Assembly: GCA_018902385.1 (NCBI GenBank)
Contig: JABSSW010000020.1
Coordinates: forward strand, 1-64,000
From: Physcia stellaris
Taxonomy: Eukaryota > Ascomycota > Lecanoromycetes > Caliciales > Physciaceae
Length of the DNA stretch: 64,000 bases
Direction: 5' to 3'
Positions 21,864 through 33,705 of the stretch are shown piece after piece. Numbering within the stretch: position 1 is the stretch's first letter; each line of letters opens with the position of its first letter. The notes beneath the pieces are model-generated. The model had not been told where the DNA came from, did not search any database, and saw nothing but the letters and a program-made list of their open reading frames with translations. The position numbers and the translations under genes are program-made.

Positions 21864-22828
21864 TCTAGTTTATCGTGCTATGACTTGCTGTGAGGTAATA
21901 TCAAGGTGAAAATTGGCTCTCACAAAACTTCTAGGCTGACGACCGTTGGCGTTGAAACTTGCTGGGAGCAAGAAGGTACCCCATCTGTAGTAATACACAT
22001 TGGGCCGTAGAAGCTAGTAGCTCTTTCATTCACCCTGCACTCCGTGATGTGTTCAATTGCTGCCTGAAGACAGCTTAAGCAGCGTGAAGGTTGAGGCCCA
22101 TACCTCGTCGCTATGAAGTTAGCGTGAAAGAGGCTATCACTCTGTCTCATTCAGAAAAGTTGCTAAACTAATCTAATGGAAGTTTCGTCGGAGTTGTTGG
22201 GTAGCCTCAATTCAAATGCGACGTTAAGGGGAGACCTCGGGTCTGGATGAAGCATGAAGGGGAACTACTATCTATCTGATGTCCACCGGAGCCACCCTAG
22301 CTACAGTATCCGTACTCGAAAATCCGACGTTGAAATGGAACCTCTTCAGCTTCATCGCGGAGTTTAATCTATATATACTAATCGTGCAATATCTTCTCAC
22401 ACGTTTAGTGAGTAGCAGATAGTCGTGCTTTGCTCAGATATCTTTGAATAGCTTAGATATATCTCCACTTCTCTGTCGACTTCACAGCTTATACTGCGCC
22501 CAACACAACGGCTTGGGCGGGCTCATGCTTCCCTAGATAGTCAAGCTACCCACGTCCTGCCTGCCTTTCTTCAAGAAGCCGACCAAGTAGTGTATGGCAA
22601 CAGGATATTGAAACTCAGCCCATCCTCTCTCATGCCTACGCTCCCGACCGCGAGCACCGGATCAAAGCACTTTCTTCAGTTGGGGTTTGATGGCGGACTT
22701 GACTTCAGTGATATTTGCGTTCGGATCTTACGGATGGGAGACTGGGATAGGCAATTTGCCGGCTGTGGAGGAACATGAGTGTTAGCAGAGTCGCTGCAGA
22801 GAACAGGGCGAAAGAGAGGGGATCGACT
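21864..22828. other. Intergenic region without a recognised gene
   Basis: This stretch has ordinary base composition upstream of the Shb17-like gene. Open frames at 21920-22150 (-) and 22590-22778 (+) show no family resemblance and no intron-supported extension. It presumably holds the Shb17-like promoter. Confidence 0.5.
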
Positions 22829-22830
22829 TA

Positions 22831-23082
22831 GCGTGGAAACGTTTCTTGCAATTTCTTGGCATCCTCCTCCTTCCCCCCAAATTAATATGAAAAAATGTTT
22901 CAGTTGATGTTTCAATCATGTATTCAAGCATATATTTGAAATATAATGTTAGTTTGTCGACGACATCATATCGTCAATGATTTCGTTGAAGAATCAAAAT
23001 AATTTGAATTTTGATGATGTTATCGATGTTGCGATAAAACATGTAGGAGAATGCCAAGAAATTGCAAGAAACCTTTTCACGC
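22831..23082. mobile_element. 252-bp MITE with about 40-bp terminal inverted repeats and TA duplication
   Basis: The left end GCGTGGAAACGTTTCTTGCA continues ATTTCTTGGCATCCTCCT. The right end is its reverse complement with only three or four differences (GCGTGAAAAGGTTTCTTGCA and on). TA flanks both ends (22829-22830, 23083-23084), the target duplication of Tc1/mariner-type elements. The ends have normal composition while the middle is AT-rich and lacks CC and GG. There is no coding capacity, so it would depend on a transposase elsewhere. It lies about 150 bp before the start of PUS7. Confidence 0.85.
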
Positions 23083-23235
23083 TAAATTACATAGGGTTAG
23101 AACTAGAGTGTACCTAGGTACTTACATACCCTGTATTTACATGTAAGATACCTAGAAGCATCCAAATTACGCACCAATCTGGCGCGACATTAATTATTCA
23201 TGATGGACGCGCCATAACCTAAAGACAGACATAAC

Positions 23236-25831
23236 ATGGATGGGATCGATATCACCACCTCGCCCCGTAAAAAGGTGAAGTTGCAACACGCGATAGACGG
23301 CGCAATGGATGAGACCGCTGCGGACACTCATAGACCTGCCGTCCATGCAGATCAAACGACCTCTCAGCTCGACAAGGAGGTGCAATGTGGAATCACCGAG
23401 TTTGTTCGCCCGGGTCTACCAGGGTTCACGGGCGTTTTAAAGAAGAGGTAGTACGTGGTCCGCTGCATCTGTCTAAAGCTAATCCAAAATCGCAAGGTAC
23501 ACTGATTTCCTTGTCAATGAAATCCTCCCTTCTGGCAAAGTCGTCCACTTGGACGACTTCAAAGTGCCGCGCATTCAGAAAGCACATTCTTCTACCAAGG
23601 AGACAGTGAGATCCGATGCTATAACACTAGAAAGCACAGAATCTCAATTGCCTGTGAAAGCACTCCCACAGCTACTAGCCCCAGAACCCGTCAACCGCAT
23701 AAAACATAAGATTGTTTTGCGAGAGACCGATGAAGGCGTCGAAGAAGTCACCCGAAACCAGATATACCAGGAACCACCAGATACTTTACAGAAAGAGAAC
23801 TCCAGGAATAACCCGGAGTCAGATGCTCTCCTGGATGCAGCAAGTGGACAGCAATCCACAGGGCTTGGGAGAGAGTCTTTCCCAAGTACCACGTCTGACT
23901 GGAATGCATACGCAGGCAAGTCAGCACGATTTGAGGTAGGCGCCATCCCGGATCATCGGCTCCCGGCTAATGAACATAAGTTATCTCACGAGGATCAAGA
24001 GACATTGTCGGCGTACTTTGAGGCTGAGATTATTTATGACATCGTCGCTCTCTACAATCGAGTCTTACATTCTCCAAACAAGAGGTTTAAAGAGCACGGA
24101 TCGGTTAAGACAGCGGTTATCACCGATCGTGCAACGCGCACCAATGTCCATCAGGACCTGCGACGTATATTCCAATCCCGTCTTGAATCTATGACGGATA
24201 GTGATGGAGCAATGATCATCTGCGCAATGGCTGCGAAGCCGCAATGGGGCTCACGGCAACCCACAGGAAACGGCCCTTCGAGGAAGCCCCAGCAGAACAA
24301 GCGGCCTCAATGGCAAGAACTTGGTGGCGACTATCTTCACTTCACGTTGTACAAAGAGAATAAGGACACAATGGAAGCAATTTCGTGGCTTGCAAGGCAG
24401 CTTAAATTGCCCGCCAAGTCGTTTCAGTTTGCTGGCACAAAGGACCGTCGCGGTGTCACTGTACAACGAGTCAGCGTTTATCGAGTTCTCGCGGATCGAA
24501 TGATTGGTGCTGGCCGAACATTGAAACAAGCAAAAATAGGAAATTACGAATACCAGCCTCATGAGCTTCGGTTGGGAGATCTAATTGGCAATGAATTTGT
24601 CATTACCTTACGAGACTGCTGTTTCCAAGTTGTTGGGGATTACACCCAGGAAGAAAGACTGTCGAAATCTGTCGCCTTTATTAAAGGTTTGGGGCAACAA
24701 TTACGCGAGAATGGTTTCATTAATTACTATGGACTCCAGCGCTTTGGTACCTTCTCTACCCGCACGGATAGTATCGGTGTTAAAATGCTCCAAGGGGACT
24801 TCAAAGGTGCAGTTGAGGCTATCCTCAACTTCAGTCCGGCCTTGTTGGAGACATCTCAAGATCCTAAATCAGGCTTTGACAAGGTCGCCGCAGACAACCA
24901 AGCTCGGGCTCATGCCATTCAAATATTCAATGAGACTGGCAAGAGCCACTCAGCTCTTGAGAGCCTGCCGAAGAAGTTCTCCGCCGAATCGAGCATCATT
25001 CGCCACCTGAGCGGAAACAATCAGTACAATGACTATCAAGGCGCTCTCAATACAATCCCAAGGAACCTACGGCTCATGTATGTCCACGCTTACCAATCGC
25101 TGGTATGGAATGTCATGGCGAGTCTACGCTGGAGGATCCACGGTGACAAGGTGGTAGAAGGTGACCTCGTCCTCATTAGCGAGCATCCAGACAGACCCGG
25201 GGCTTCATCAAAGCCGGTAGAAACCGACGCTGACGGGGAGCTTGTGGTGCAGCCCGAGGAGGAAGATCGTGCAATTAACCCAGATGACCTGTTCGAGCGC
25301 GCTCGTGCACTAAGTACCGAAGAGGCTCAGAGTGGAAATTATACAGTTTTCGATGTCGTGCTACCCACTCCAGGCTATGATATTCTATATCCAGCAAATG
25401 ATATGGCAGATCATTATCAAACCTTCATGGCGAGTGAGCGAGGCGGTGGTCTTGATCCTCAGAATATGCGTCGCGGATGGAAAGATACTAGTCTGAGTGG
25501 AAATTATCGCAAATTGCTTGCACGTCCTATGAGCGACATCCAGTCTGAACTCAAAAAGTATAGCAAAGATGACGAGCAGTTTGTTCAGACCGATCTAGAG
25601 ATGATGTCTCAAGGACCGAAGCATACCCATTCCAACCAGCGCCATCCTCGGGCTTCCGATTGTGTTGACAAGGGAGAAGCCGCAGCTCCCGAAGCAAACG
25701 TCGGGCAAAAGCTTGCGGTGATACTACGATTACAGCTGGGCTCTAGCCAGTACGCCACTATGGCGTTGAGGGAACTGATGGGGCCTGATGGACTTCAAAC
25801 TTACAAGCCAGACTACGGTGGTGGACGGTGA
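23236..25831 (+). CDS. PUS7: tRNA/mRNA pseudouridine synthase Pus7 (TruD family)
   Basis: Two exons (23236-23447 and 23497-25831) join across a 49-bp GT-AG intron with a GCTAATC branch point to give 848 residues. The family converts uridine to pseudouridine in tRNAs, U2 snRNA and mRNAs, mainly in the nucleus. TruD hallmarks are the catalytic-Asp motif FAGTKDRRGVTVQ (about residue 384), NGFINYYGLQRFGT (about 475), MYVHAYQSLVWN and YDILYP near the end. The N-terminal part (YTDFLVNEI straight after the intron) matches the domain start in Pus7 proteins. The product is longer than yeast Pus7, largely through low-complexity stretches and an insertion of about 60 residues before the last motif. The start is the first ATG in frame with exon 1. 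A MITE lies 150 bp upstream. Confidence 0.93.
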
Positions 25832-27031
25832 TTGGAGAGCTAATGGGAGATTGATTTGCATTAAGATGGAACGACATCAACAAGGCGTGAACGAGTTGCA
25901 TAACGTGGTATGCGTAGAACCACATACGTAGAACGGACGACACCATGATGCAAATTTAGAGCTGACTTGAAAATGGGCTCGAAGTATTGCTGCATAAATT
26001 GCAAATATGTAGAAGCTTTGACGTTCTTAATATCTCAGCTTCAAACGATGTCTATATTCTTACAGATGACAGACATCTCTATAGGGTCTCTTCACAATGC
26101 ATCCCGTCCACGGAGGTGGGCGACTGCTAAACATCTGGTTATACACACGACAAAATATTGGGCGTTAGCACCTCACTGCAACTTTATGTCCCTAGTACTC
26201 GCCTTACGCAGATCAGCTGCATCCTCCAACCATTGACGTCTTCCGAATCATATTGGGACGTCCATCCTTTGCCCGGAGACAAGGGCCTCGAATTGATGCT
26301 TCAGGAGACCCCATCCTCAAGCACCTGCAAGAACACGGTCCCTGTATGTCTTCATTCCTGGATCATTCTTCTTCCAACGCTTTCTACATGAGAGCGAAGG
26401 AAGAGCTCGTGAGAAAGATGCTAATCTGTAATGGTAGGAGACTTGAGGATTGAAAACGAGTATTGCTAGGCATATGACCCGTGATTATAACACATAGAAA
26501 TATTCACGGCAGGCTTCGAGATATGTAATTAAGTTTTGCAGAGTGAGGAACGTTGGTCTAGCAGGTGAGACGACAGGGAAGTAGTGGAATCTTGTTTTAT
26601 TGTTTATAATAACTGGTGCTAGTGGGACAGCAAATAGATCGACAGACAAATGGTGTTTGGATTAGGCGGTCTCATGTGGAAGCTCGGCCACCTGTCAGTC
26701 ATACGAGCAGACTAACCAATACCCAGGCGGACATCCACTGTTTGAAAGCTACCTTAATGGGTCCATTGTATAGGTACCCTTTGTCCCAGATCGCGTTGCT
26801 GAGGATTTTGTTTAGTACCTATTAGCCCATTACCCGAGACGATGTAGATGTTGGTGGAAAGACAGTTGCTCTACACCTCGAGCGGCTGAAATTTAAGTGA
26901 GGGCAACCTGAGGTCTCGGACGTAAATTTGCGTCATGTATTTCCACAGAGCGCACTCGCAAAGAATGGCCAAGATGATTGTGCAGGATTCCCACCACCTC
27001 GCCTTGGTTGCTTGTCCTTGCGCGGATACCT
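25832..27031. other. Intergenic region without a convincing gene
   Basis: This is the space between the convergent PUS7 gene and the small membrane protein. An open frame at 26253-26453 (+), containing RIDASGDPILKHLQEHGPC, looks mildly protein-like. It has no recognisable family, start context or supporting introns. It could be a gene fragment. Confidence 0.4.
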
Positions 27032-27460
27032 CTATCCTCCAAAAGCTCCTGCAACATAGCATATCACCAGCGTCACAATGATAATAACCGTCGTCACGGC
27101 AACGATGGACGGGATCATGATGTGTTTGTTGAACTTCCTCCGAGGCCTAAGCGGAGGGAAGACTGTCTTCTTCGTTTGAGGTGCCGGTTTCGCTGAACGA
27201 TCTGTGACGGCGTAGTACTGTTGGGACTGGAAGTGCCCATCGCTCTCTTGTTGCGAGAGGGCAATGCCAGGCTCATGAAGCGGCGCGATGCTTGGGTCGG
27301 AGATTCCCTGTGGTCCAGAGTCGCTGTGTGGATGTGAGAATGCATTTTGGGCCTCGAGGTTACTGGTTGTTACTCGCTTGGGTGCATGAGGGTCGAGATC
27401 GTCGTCGTGAAGTTTGGAGTATGTTGTTCGACGAGACGGAGGCGCAAATGCTTGATTCAT
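27032..27460 (-). CDS. Hypothetical small tail-anchored membrane protein
   Basis: This single-exon frame of 142 residues starts at an ATG. The N-terminal 110 residues are hydrophilic, rich in Pro, Ser, His and Gln and probably disordered. A basic patch (RPRRKFNKH) is followed by one hydrophobic helix at about residues 114-140 and only two further residues, suggesting tail anchoring with the N-terminus in the cytosol. I do not recognise a family. Many fungal proteins have such an N-terminus plus helix followed by a long outer domain, so the model may be cut short by a missed intron. Confidence that it is a real gene is moderate. Confidence 0.5.
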   Translation of the reverse strand: MNQAFAPPSRRTTYSKLHDDDLDPHAPKRVTTSNLEAQNAFSHPHSDSGPQGISDPSIAPLHEPGIALSQQESDGHFQSQQYYAVTDRSAKPAPQTKKTVFPPLRPRRKFNKHIMIPSIVAVTTVIIIVTLVICYVAGAFGG

Positions 27461-28211
27461 AATTCCGTTAATAAATGACTAGGGAATCTTTCTCGTGTTG
27501 AAGGGGACAGTGTTAATGTGGCTTTTGTTGAAGAATATATCTTCCAGTAAATCTTGACCGAGGATGCTAAGTTCATAGTGTACAAGCTGATTGATCTAGC
27601 AGAAGCGAAATATGTATCTGGAAGAGTCGCTGCGCCTGGGCTGCGCCTCACATGCCTGTAAGCTTCAGGATGATCTGCCCTCTTGGTCAACTTAGGAGCT
27701 GACATATGTAGCTGTTTTTAGTTGAAGCTAGGAGCGAATGAAAGTTAATTGAGGTACCACTGTCCAAGCTCACGCGCACGCCAATTGACATGCCTAGAGA
27801 CCAATGAATGACCGCAAACCGAAGGTATGAGTACATTGTTCGTACGGAAAAGTATACAATCGCCTTGTTCAGAGACTGCAAGTAGAGACGTTTCATGCAT
27901 TCCAGGATAAGTATTCCAATCGATGCAGTGCTTGGAGAATTGCAAGTGGTACGTTGCTGTACCATACCCATGCGCTATGCTGTGGCTGACGAGCGAAATC
28001 GCATGAAATTCGAAGACACAAATCGATGTATCTTTACTTGTAAACTTCTGGAGTATTAAATAGACTCAGGTAATCCGATAAATACCTATACTCATCGAAG
28101 TTTGACTGTTTGGCAAAAGTTAAGAATTGTGCAAGGTGCTTCAGCATACGCGGTCTCGACGCCATGCATCTCGATGTGAATGCTCAATAGTGTAAAGGAA
28201 TACAAGTGTTC
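27461..28211. other. Intergenic region without a recognised gene
   Basis: Short minus-strand frames (27457-27705, 27687-27971) show no domain or coding bias I can defend. The stretch holds the 3' side of the MFS gene and probably the promoter of the small membrane protein. Confidence 0.45.
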
Positions 28212-30237
28212 CTACAGAACGAACCTGAAACCTTTGCTCGCCGCTTCGCCTGGGACGCCTTCTCCCATGACCACAGCGCCTTCAACAGTCTCGCCGCGAT
28301 CAAGTTTCTTGTTCAAACGGACGAGTATGAAGCGGAGAAAGGTCGCAGAACAGATTGCGATGAAAGCTGTGACACAGTTGACAGACATAGCAACGACTAA
28401 CAATAATTGGTAAGCTTTACTTCGTTCAATGTCTCACAATAGCTGGGATAACGGGCGCTAGGACTTACCATAGCGAGGGCCGGCGGATTCTGGATACATG
28501 TAACTCGCGTAGATCGAAGATGCGTTGGAAACAGCGTTGATGGCTGCCAGTGCTGCCGCGCGCTAAGAATCACAGAAATCAATGCATGAACTCTACATTG
28601 GCAAGTGAAATAACATACCTTCGCTGGAGGCCGCGGTAGAGTATTCGATATCCATGCCAAAGCCACCACATACCCTGTGTACACTCCAGGAACCATCATC
28701 ATCATAGCTACATATCGTGGCGCTGTCGTCGTAGTTGACGCCGCGATGATGAAGGCGATAACAGCGAAATATAAGGGAAGCGTGATGTGCAAATAGCGTT
28801 CGCCAGTTCTGTCCGCGTGCCACGAATTGATAAAGGTAGTTATGACCCCAAGGACGTAAGGCGGAACGGTTAGCAGGAGAGATATGATATTCGAATAGCC
28901 TAGGGTGCCGACAACAGTGGGGAAAAGGTTCGTGACGGTGCCGGACGCCACGATACAGAATAAGAGAACCATCTATGTTTGTTAGCCACTCAAAGAAGGC
29001 CGACTTGGATGATAATCACCAGTATCCACATCTTAATGTCCGCGAAAGCTAGTTTCATACCATGAAAGAAGGTCTGCTGTTCACTTCCTATCCAGTCATC
29101 CTCACCAATATCCTCATCAAGCCGCCAGATGGCAAGCTGCCTTTCATTTTCGGTGAGCCATGTGGTTGTTCGAGGGAAATTTGGCAAAACTAAGTATGCA
29201 GCGAATGCGATTACGATCGTGATAACTCCTTCAATGATGAACAGCCATCGCCAAGCCCTTAAACCCTTTGCGCCGTCTAATCCGTTGGTAATCCCGGCAG
29301 AGATCAGGCCGAGAAAGCGCCGGAAAGCAGGGAGCCGGAGTATAGAATTGCAGTCCTGAAGCCTAGCTCTTTTCGAGTATACCAGGAGGACAGAAAGAAC
29401 AAACAGCCTGGGAAATAGGCAGCTTCAACAAAGCCGAGGAAGAAACGGATCGCAATCAGCCCCCCAAAGCTCTGAGCTCCAGCCGTCGCAGCTGATATGA
29501 CGCCCCAGACTATCATGACTGTGGGCAGATAGAGGGCGGGCTTTCCCAACTTGTTCAAAAAGAGGTTGGAGGGGATCTGCATGAGTAAATAGCCTACGAA
29601 GAGGATCGAAAGCGCAGTCAGATACTGGGTGGATGAGAGGTTCAGTTCTTCTTCCAAGCCTGCTAGGCGTGCCGCGGCAATGTTATTGCGATCCAAGTAA
29701 TTCATGATATACATAAGAACAAGCACTTTTATAATCCCTTGAGTCAGCTTTTCCCATCTCTCGTAGACGTTGGATTTTCAACTCATAGTGCAGAGCTGAT
29801 TGCTGAGACCGCTATTATGACACTCATGAAGCCCTCGACGAGTACCTGAATAATTCGAAGGACATACTGGGTAGAAGTCGGATGTCGATTTTCCGCACAA
29901 GTTTGATTTCCAGGTCATGACGCTCGATGCCGGTCAAGTGTTTGACCAGCGGCGGAGCCTCCCTAGGTAATCTACCGCTCTTTGAAGCTTCGAGGGAGCC
30001 GGCGTCCGAGGCATGTTCGACATTGAGATTATCATCGGCATCGAAGCCCCTGGTGCCACACACGAGGCGTTAGCGACATATCTCTCTAGCAATTTTCTAG
30101 CTGGAGGATTGCGGTCCTGGATGACAGCCAATAGAGCTAAGCTTGAGAGGTCGCCTCATTGTGTAGACCAATGATATCTGCCAATGCACTTACCGGATTT
30201 CGGGTTTCCTCGACTGTGGTGCTGGCAAGACGGACAT
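28212..30237 (-). CDS. MFS transporter, anion:cation symporter (Dal5/Tna1-like) family, with one frameshift
   Basis: Six exons are inferred on the minus strand: 30194-30237, 29868-30049, 29020-29725, 28619-28972, 28469-28562 and 28212-28396. They give about 521 residues, the usual size. Family signs are the pre-helix segment KLVRKIDIRLLP, YIMNYLDRNNIAAARL in helix 1, RFFLGFVEAAYFPG, the RAWRWLFIIEG motif after helix 6, and SNIISLLLTVPPY followed by HADRTGERY. The family carries organic anions such as allantoate, nicotinate, pantothenate or tartrate across the plasma membrane; the substrate cannot be told. In exon 3 the frame shifts once, at about 29308-29312, after a YSGSLLSGAF segment: one base is missing before GLISAGITNG. 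It is either a pseudogene or an assembly error. The first two introns (142-144 bp) are longer than most here, so the N-terminus is less certain. Confidence 0.82.
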
Positions 30238-30363
30238 GCTGCTAACCCTGGTCCGTGTCCGTACGGACTGGAATTGGGCGAAGGGGTTGCCAAATAGTTG
30301 TATTTGCGGTCTGAAGCGATGGGAATACCCAGACAGCAGGCAGCAGAAGACATGGCTGCATGG

Positions 30364-30476
30364 TATATAACATGGCGATGTATGTGCGAGCGAAGCGGCA
30401 CGATATGACGGCACCTCGCATCTTATCCATCGGAGCTCATGGACCAATCAGACGAATGAGATAGTCGTCACACGTG
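30364..30476 (-). promoter_or_regulatory. Candidate promoter elements of the MFS gene
   Basis: A TATATAA motif at 30364-30370 lies about 127 bp before the inferred ATG. A CCAAT box is at 30444-30448 and a CACGTG box at 30471-30476. CACGTG is bound by bHLH factors in fungi. The assignment to the MFS gene is positional only. Confidence 0.35.
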
Positions 30477-30552
30477 ACGCCGGACGGTTGTGCTAAAACC
30501 GAGATTGCGGGGTTAGAACTACGAGTAGTAGCGGCCTTGGCTTTCTTCATCC

Positions 30553-31185
30553 TCAGGTACCTCCGTATCCCGCGATTAGGCCTTGCAATTGCAGGCGAAG
30601 CTCTTCGTCCACCAAACCGTTCCCGGCGCCGATGTCCTCGAATTTAGAATGGTCGGCTTGCTGTCCGGCTTCTCTAAGCTCGATGTGAGTGGCAAGAAGA
30701 GCTACTAATTCTTGGGGTGAATGACACCGGTGACGGATCTGGAAAAGCGATTCGTAGAGATCTTGATGAGAATATATAGTGCTGTAATCGTGCAATCGAA
30801 CCCTTTTGCTAAAAAAGGAAGGGCTGACATGAGTGGGTGGAAAGCTTATGTCGACATGTTCGCTGTCTTGTGCGACCAAGGTATCCAGGAGTGGGAACTC
30901 AAAAGCGAAGGCGGCCTTCAGTCGGTCTGCACGAAGATCAAAAGATCCCCAACGCTGAAAAGATAAGCGGGTGTCAATGTCCGTAAGCGTGGTTACACAG
31001 TAGGATGGGTAAACCTTAAGAACATCTACCAGCGAATGGTTGGTCACTCGTCGTAATGGCCAAGTGTAAGTCCCGCGGAGGAAGGAGGAAACGGGCGGAG
31101 AGGATGTTGCGATTCTCCTGATGTCTTTAGTCACTGCTGCCCTGATGTATTCCGTATACCGAGTAAAAGCTTTGGGATATCTCAT
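30553..31185 (-). CDS. Hypothetical protein, about 210 residues
   Basis: The open frame runs to a stop at 30553. I chose the ATG at 31185 (MRYPKAFTRYTEY) because the frame further upstream opens on TTG; another ATG in frame lies near 31272. The protein is mixed alpha-type, without membrane segment or signal peptide. It has a serine/proline patch near residue 30 and an acidic Gln/Leu-rich C-terminus (VDEELRLQLQGLIAGYGGT). I do not recognise the family. It could be the 3' exon of a longer gene, because the upstream sequence was not resolved. Codon use is compatible with a real gene. Confidence 0.5.
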   Translation of the reverse strand: MRYPKAFTRYTEYIRAAVTKDIRRIATSSPPVSSFLRGTYTWPLRRVTNHSLVDVLKVYPSYCVTTLTDIDTRLSFQRWGSFDLRADRLKAAFAFEFPLLDTLVAQDSEHVDISFPPTHVSPSFFSKRVRLHDYSTIYSHQDLYESLFQIRHRCHSPQELVALLATHIELREAGQQADHSKFEDIGAGNGLVDEELRLQLQGLIAGYGGT

Positions 31186-31284
31186 TTCAGGGCATTCATT
31201 TGTATTCTGCTCTAAAGAGTACCACGTACATCTCTTACTCACAGTCGATATAACAAGACAGTCGCAAGTCATGAAAGGGGACAA

Positions 31285-32811
31285 AGCTCAAACAGAACCG
31301 ATTTGACTGCTTGTCTTTGAAGATCCACATGACAAAAGTCCCTGTTCTTTTCTAGGCTAGACATCTCGCCTAGGCGTTTTCTCCGGGATTAGTACAGTAA
31401 CCTTTGATAGGATTTGTCTTGCGAACTTCCATTCTTGACTCGTAGTCAAATCTCATTTAAATGTGTGGGTTTTCTAGATAAGCGAGGAAGCCCATCAAAT
31501 CCTCAGACAAAATCTTGGCCAAACTGTACGGTTGCTTGTTCACTGTTACAGGTGTGGGATCCAGATAGACGGCGAAAGATGACAATGAAGCCCGTAATAA
31601 TGCATCACAGAGAAACAGAGCATTAGAACTGTATTATTCGTGATTTCTTGGAGGAGCGACTAACAGCCATCTCCGACTACCCGAGCGTCTGCGGCTCACT
31701 GCATGCTTCCTGCGGTACACACTCTCAAACGGTACCATCTCTCATCTGTGTGTGACCCTCTCCCCATGCAAGAGCGAGGAATGTATTACGACTCTTCCGA
31801 TATTGAAGTACGAAGGCGGAACAAGCGATCTGAGGAGGCCAATCTAGCAGATAGCCGAAGGGATGGTGCTAAAGTATATACTCCGTATTCCTGTAACGAA
31901 CGCTCCTCGCGCTCGTACCATTTCTAGCCGGTCCTCTGTAAATCATCATAATGCGGACCGTTGAATGGTGGATGACGGCAGGCACACATTAGCCCTGTGA
32001 TAACCGCGGGTTCCTGGTGATAATTGCGTTGAAATGATTCCTTTTCAGGCTCTAGTGATATTGTTGTAGTAGAAACATGTGCGTTAAATTCAAAAACTTT
32101 GCTTATCCGCTCTCGGATCCTCATTTACCTACCTTGTATGTACAACGCACTGTGCTGTATCACGGTCTGACCGTATCACGCATCGGTTCCTGCCGAACAA
32201 GGAATCGTAATAATGCTGCTTGAGAGGCAGCATGTAGATTCGAGGTTGTGTCATCACGGCATGTGAAGGTTGTTCAAGCTTTGCCAATCGTTCCTCCCCT
32301 TGATCCTCATCGGAGAAACTCCAGATATCCAACACATGTTACGACCAAACAAGAATGCACGGTATCTAGCACGAAGGGTCTCACAAAACAAGGGGAAAAG
32401 TCTGATTGCTGGTTGACATCTATAGGAGATGTTGAGACCCGCGAGCCTGGAGGTCGAGGAGTCAGGACGTGTTCCAGACCTTGGGATGCAGGTCTCACCG
32501 GGAAGCGCAGGGACTGATGACGAATAACGAACAGCGCGATCCATGAATGCAGAGGATTGGACGCGAAAGTGTGGCCCGTTAAGGCTAGCTTGAGCGCGTT
32601 CCAACCACAAATTGCTGTTTCGTGGTGGGGTGAGGGGATGCAGCTTGACGATTTCGTGAATTGTCGTCCCGCTCTATCGAAAGAGGAGGATCTCGCTGCA
32701 AGATCACAGGAAGGGAAGGATGGGCATAGTTCTAAGATAAAGGGTGAAGTGTGTGGCATTCATCGGCTTGCTGTCCTTTTATCAGCCTTTGTGTCAAGAC
32801 AAGCTGTTAGA
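31285..32811. other. Intergenic region without a recognised gene
   Basis: This 1.5-kb stretch of ordinary composition lies between the unknown minus-strand gene and a hypermutated repeat. Several overlapping open frames (for example 31703-31927 and 32307-32759) show no domain, intron pattern or family similarity. Confidence 0.45.
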
Positions 32812-32817
32812 GAGACA

Positions 32818-33705
32818 CAAGTTTGCCCGTGAATTTTTTCAAAAAAATTCCGTGCAGAGCTTCAGGGTTAGATTTGAATCTGATAAGATTGCGAAAATCG
32901 ATATTTCGCAATTGCTTTGCGATTTCAGCGATTTCGCATTTTAATAGCATTTGCATTCGACAAATAAAACATACAAACGAAAACTCGTTTTGAAACTCGA
33001 AATGAATTCTATTCAAATAATCAATAATATCGAAAATCGATCGAATGCGCATTGAATTATGATCGAAATCGCATCGAAACGTTGAAAAAATTTGACAAAT
33101 TTGAATTTTTAAAAAACGAAACATTCGACGATGTAATTTTGAAAATTTCAAAATTATTGCGATAACGAATCGATTTCAATGATTTTTGAAACGTTGAAAT
33201 GCGTTCACTTAATTTTACAATTTTGAATAGTTAAGTGAAAATCATATGTGATTGTTGATCGAAATGCAAAATGCGAAACAACTGTACAAACAACGAAGAA
33301 TTGAACGAAATTTTTTCGCAAACATCTCAATTGACGAATTGACACAGATTTGACAACGACGAAATCTTGAAAATTTTAGAACTATTGCGATAATGAATCG
33401 ATTTTCGTTTTTTTTGCAATTTTGAATTGCGTTCTTTTTGTTCTACAATTTTGATTGTGTACATGACAAAAACACGCGATTGTCATGTACGATGCAAAAG
33501 ATGAAATAACTGTACAGACGCAAACGACTTTGATGATTGATCGAAAAAAAATTAGTTTTTTTTTTATTTGAAAACGTGAATTATGTATTGATTGAATTTA
33601 TCGAATTTAACGAATACGAAGTCAAAATTGACTCAAATTCTTTTCGATCGATCATTCGCGTCAAGCGAATTTACAGGATATTTTATTATAGGAAGAGTTT
33701 ATGGT
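32818..33705 (+). repeat. Isolated AT-rich repeat, internal fragment of the DNA transposon at 43030-46315
   Basis: About 890 bp align end to end with 45250-46135 inside the large TA-flanked transposon, without that element's terminal repeats. Differences are mostly single transitions at CpC, CpT, ApG or GpG. This copy keeps several CC and GG sites (GCCCG, TTCCG, CAGGG) that are mutated in the other, so it is the less mutated of the two. It contains two tandem copies, about 225 bp apart, of a motif like ATTGCGATAATGAATCGATT followed later by an AACTGTACA motif. I see no TA duplication at its edges. Confidence 0.8.

Noticed and set aside
26253-26453. Possible small gene downstream of PUS7
   Set aside because: No recognised domain, no splice-supported extension; kept only as a remark on the intergenic region.
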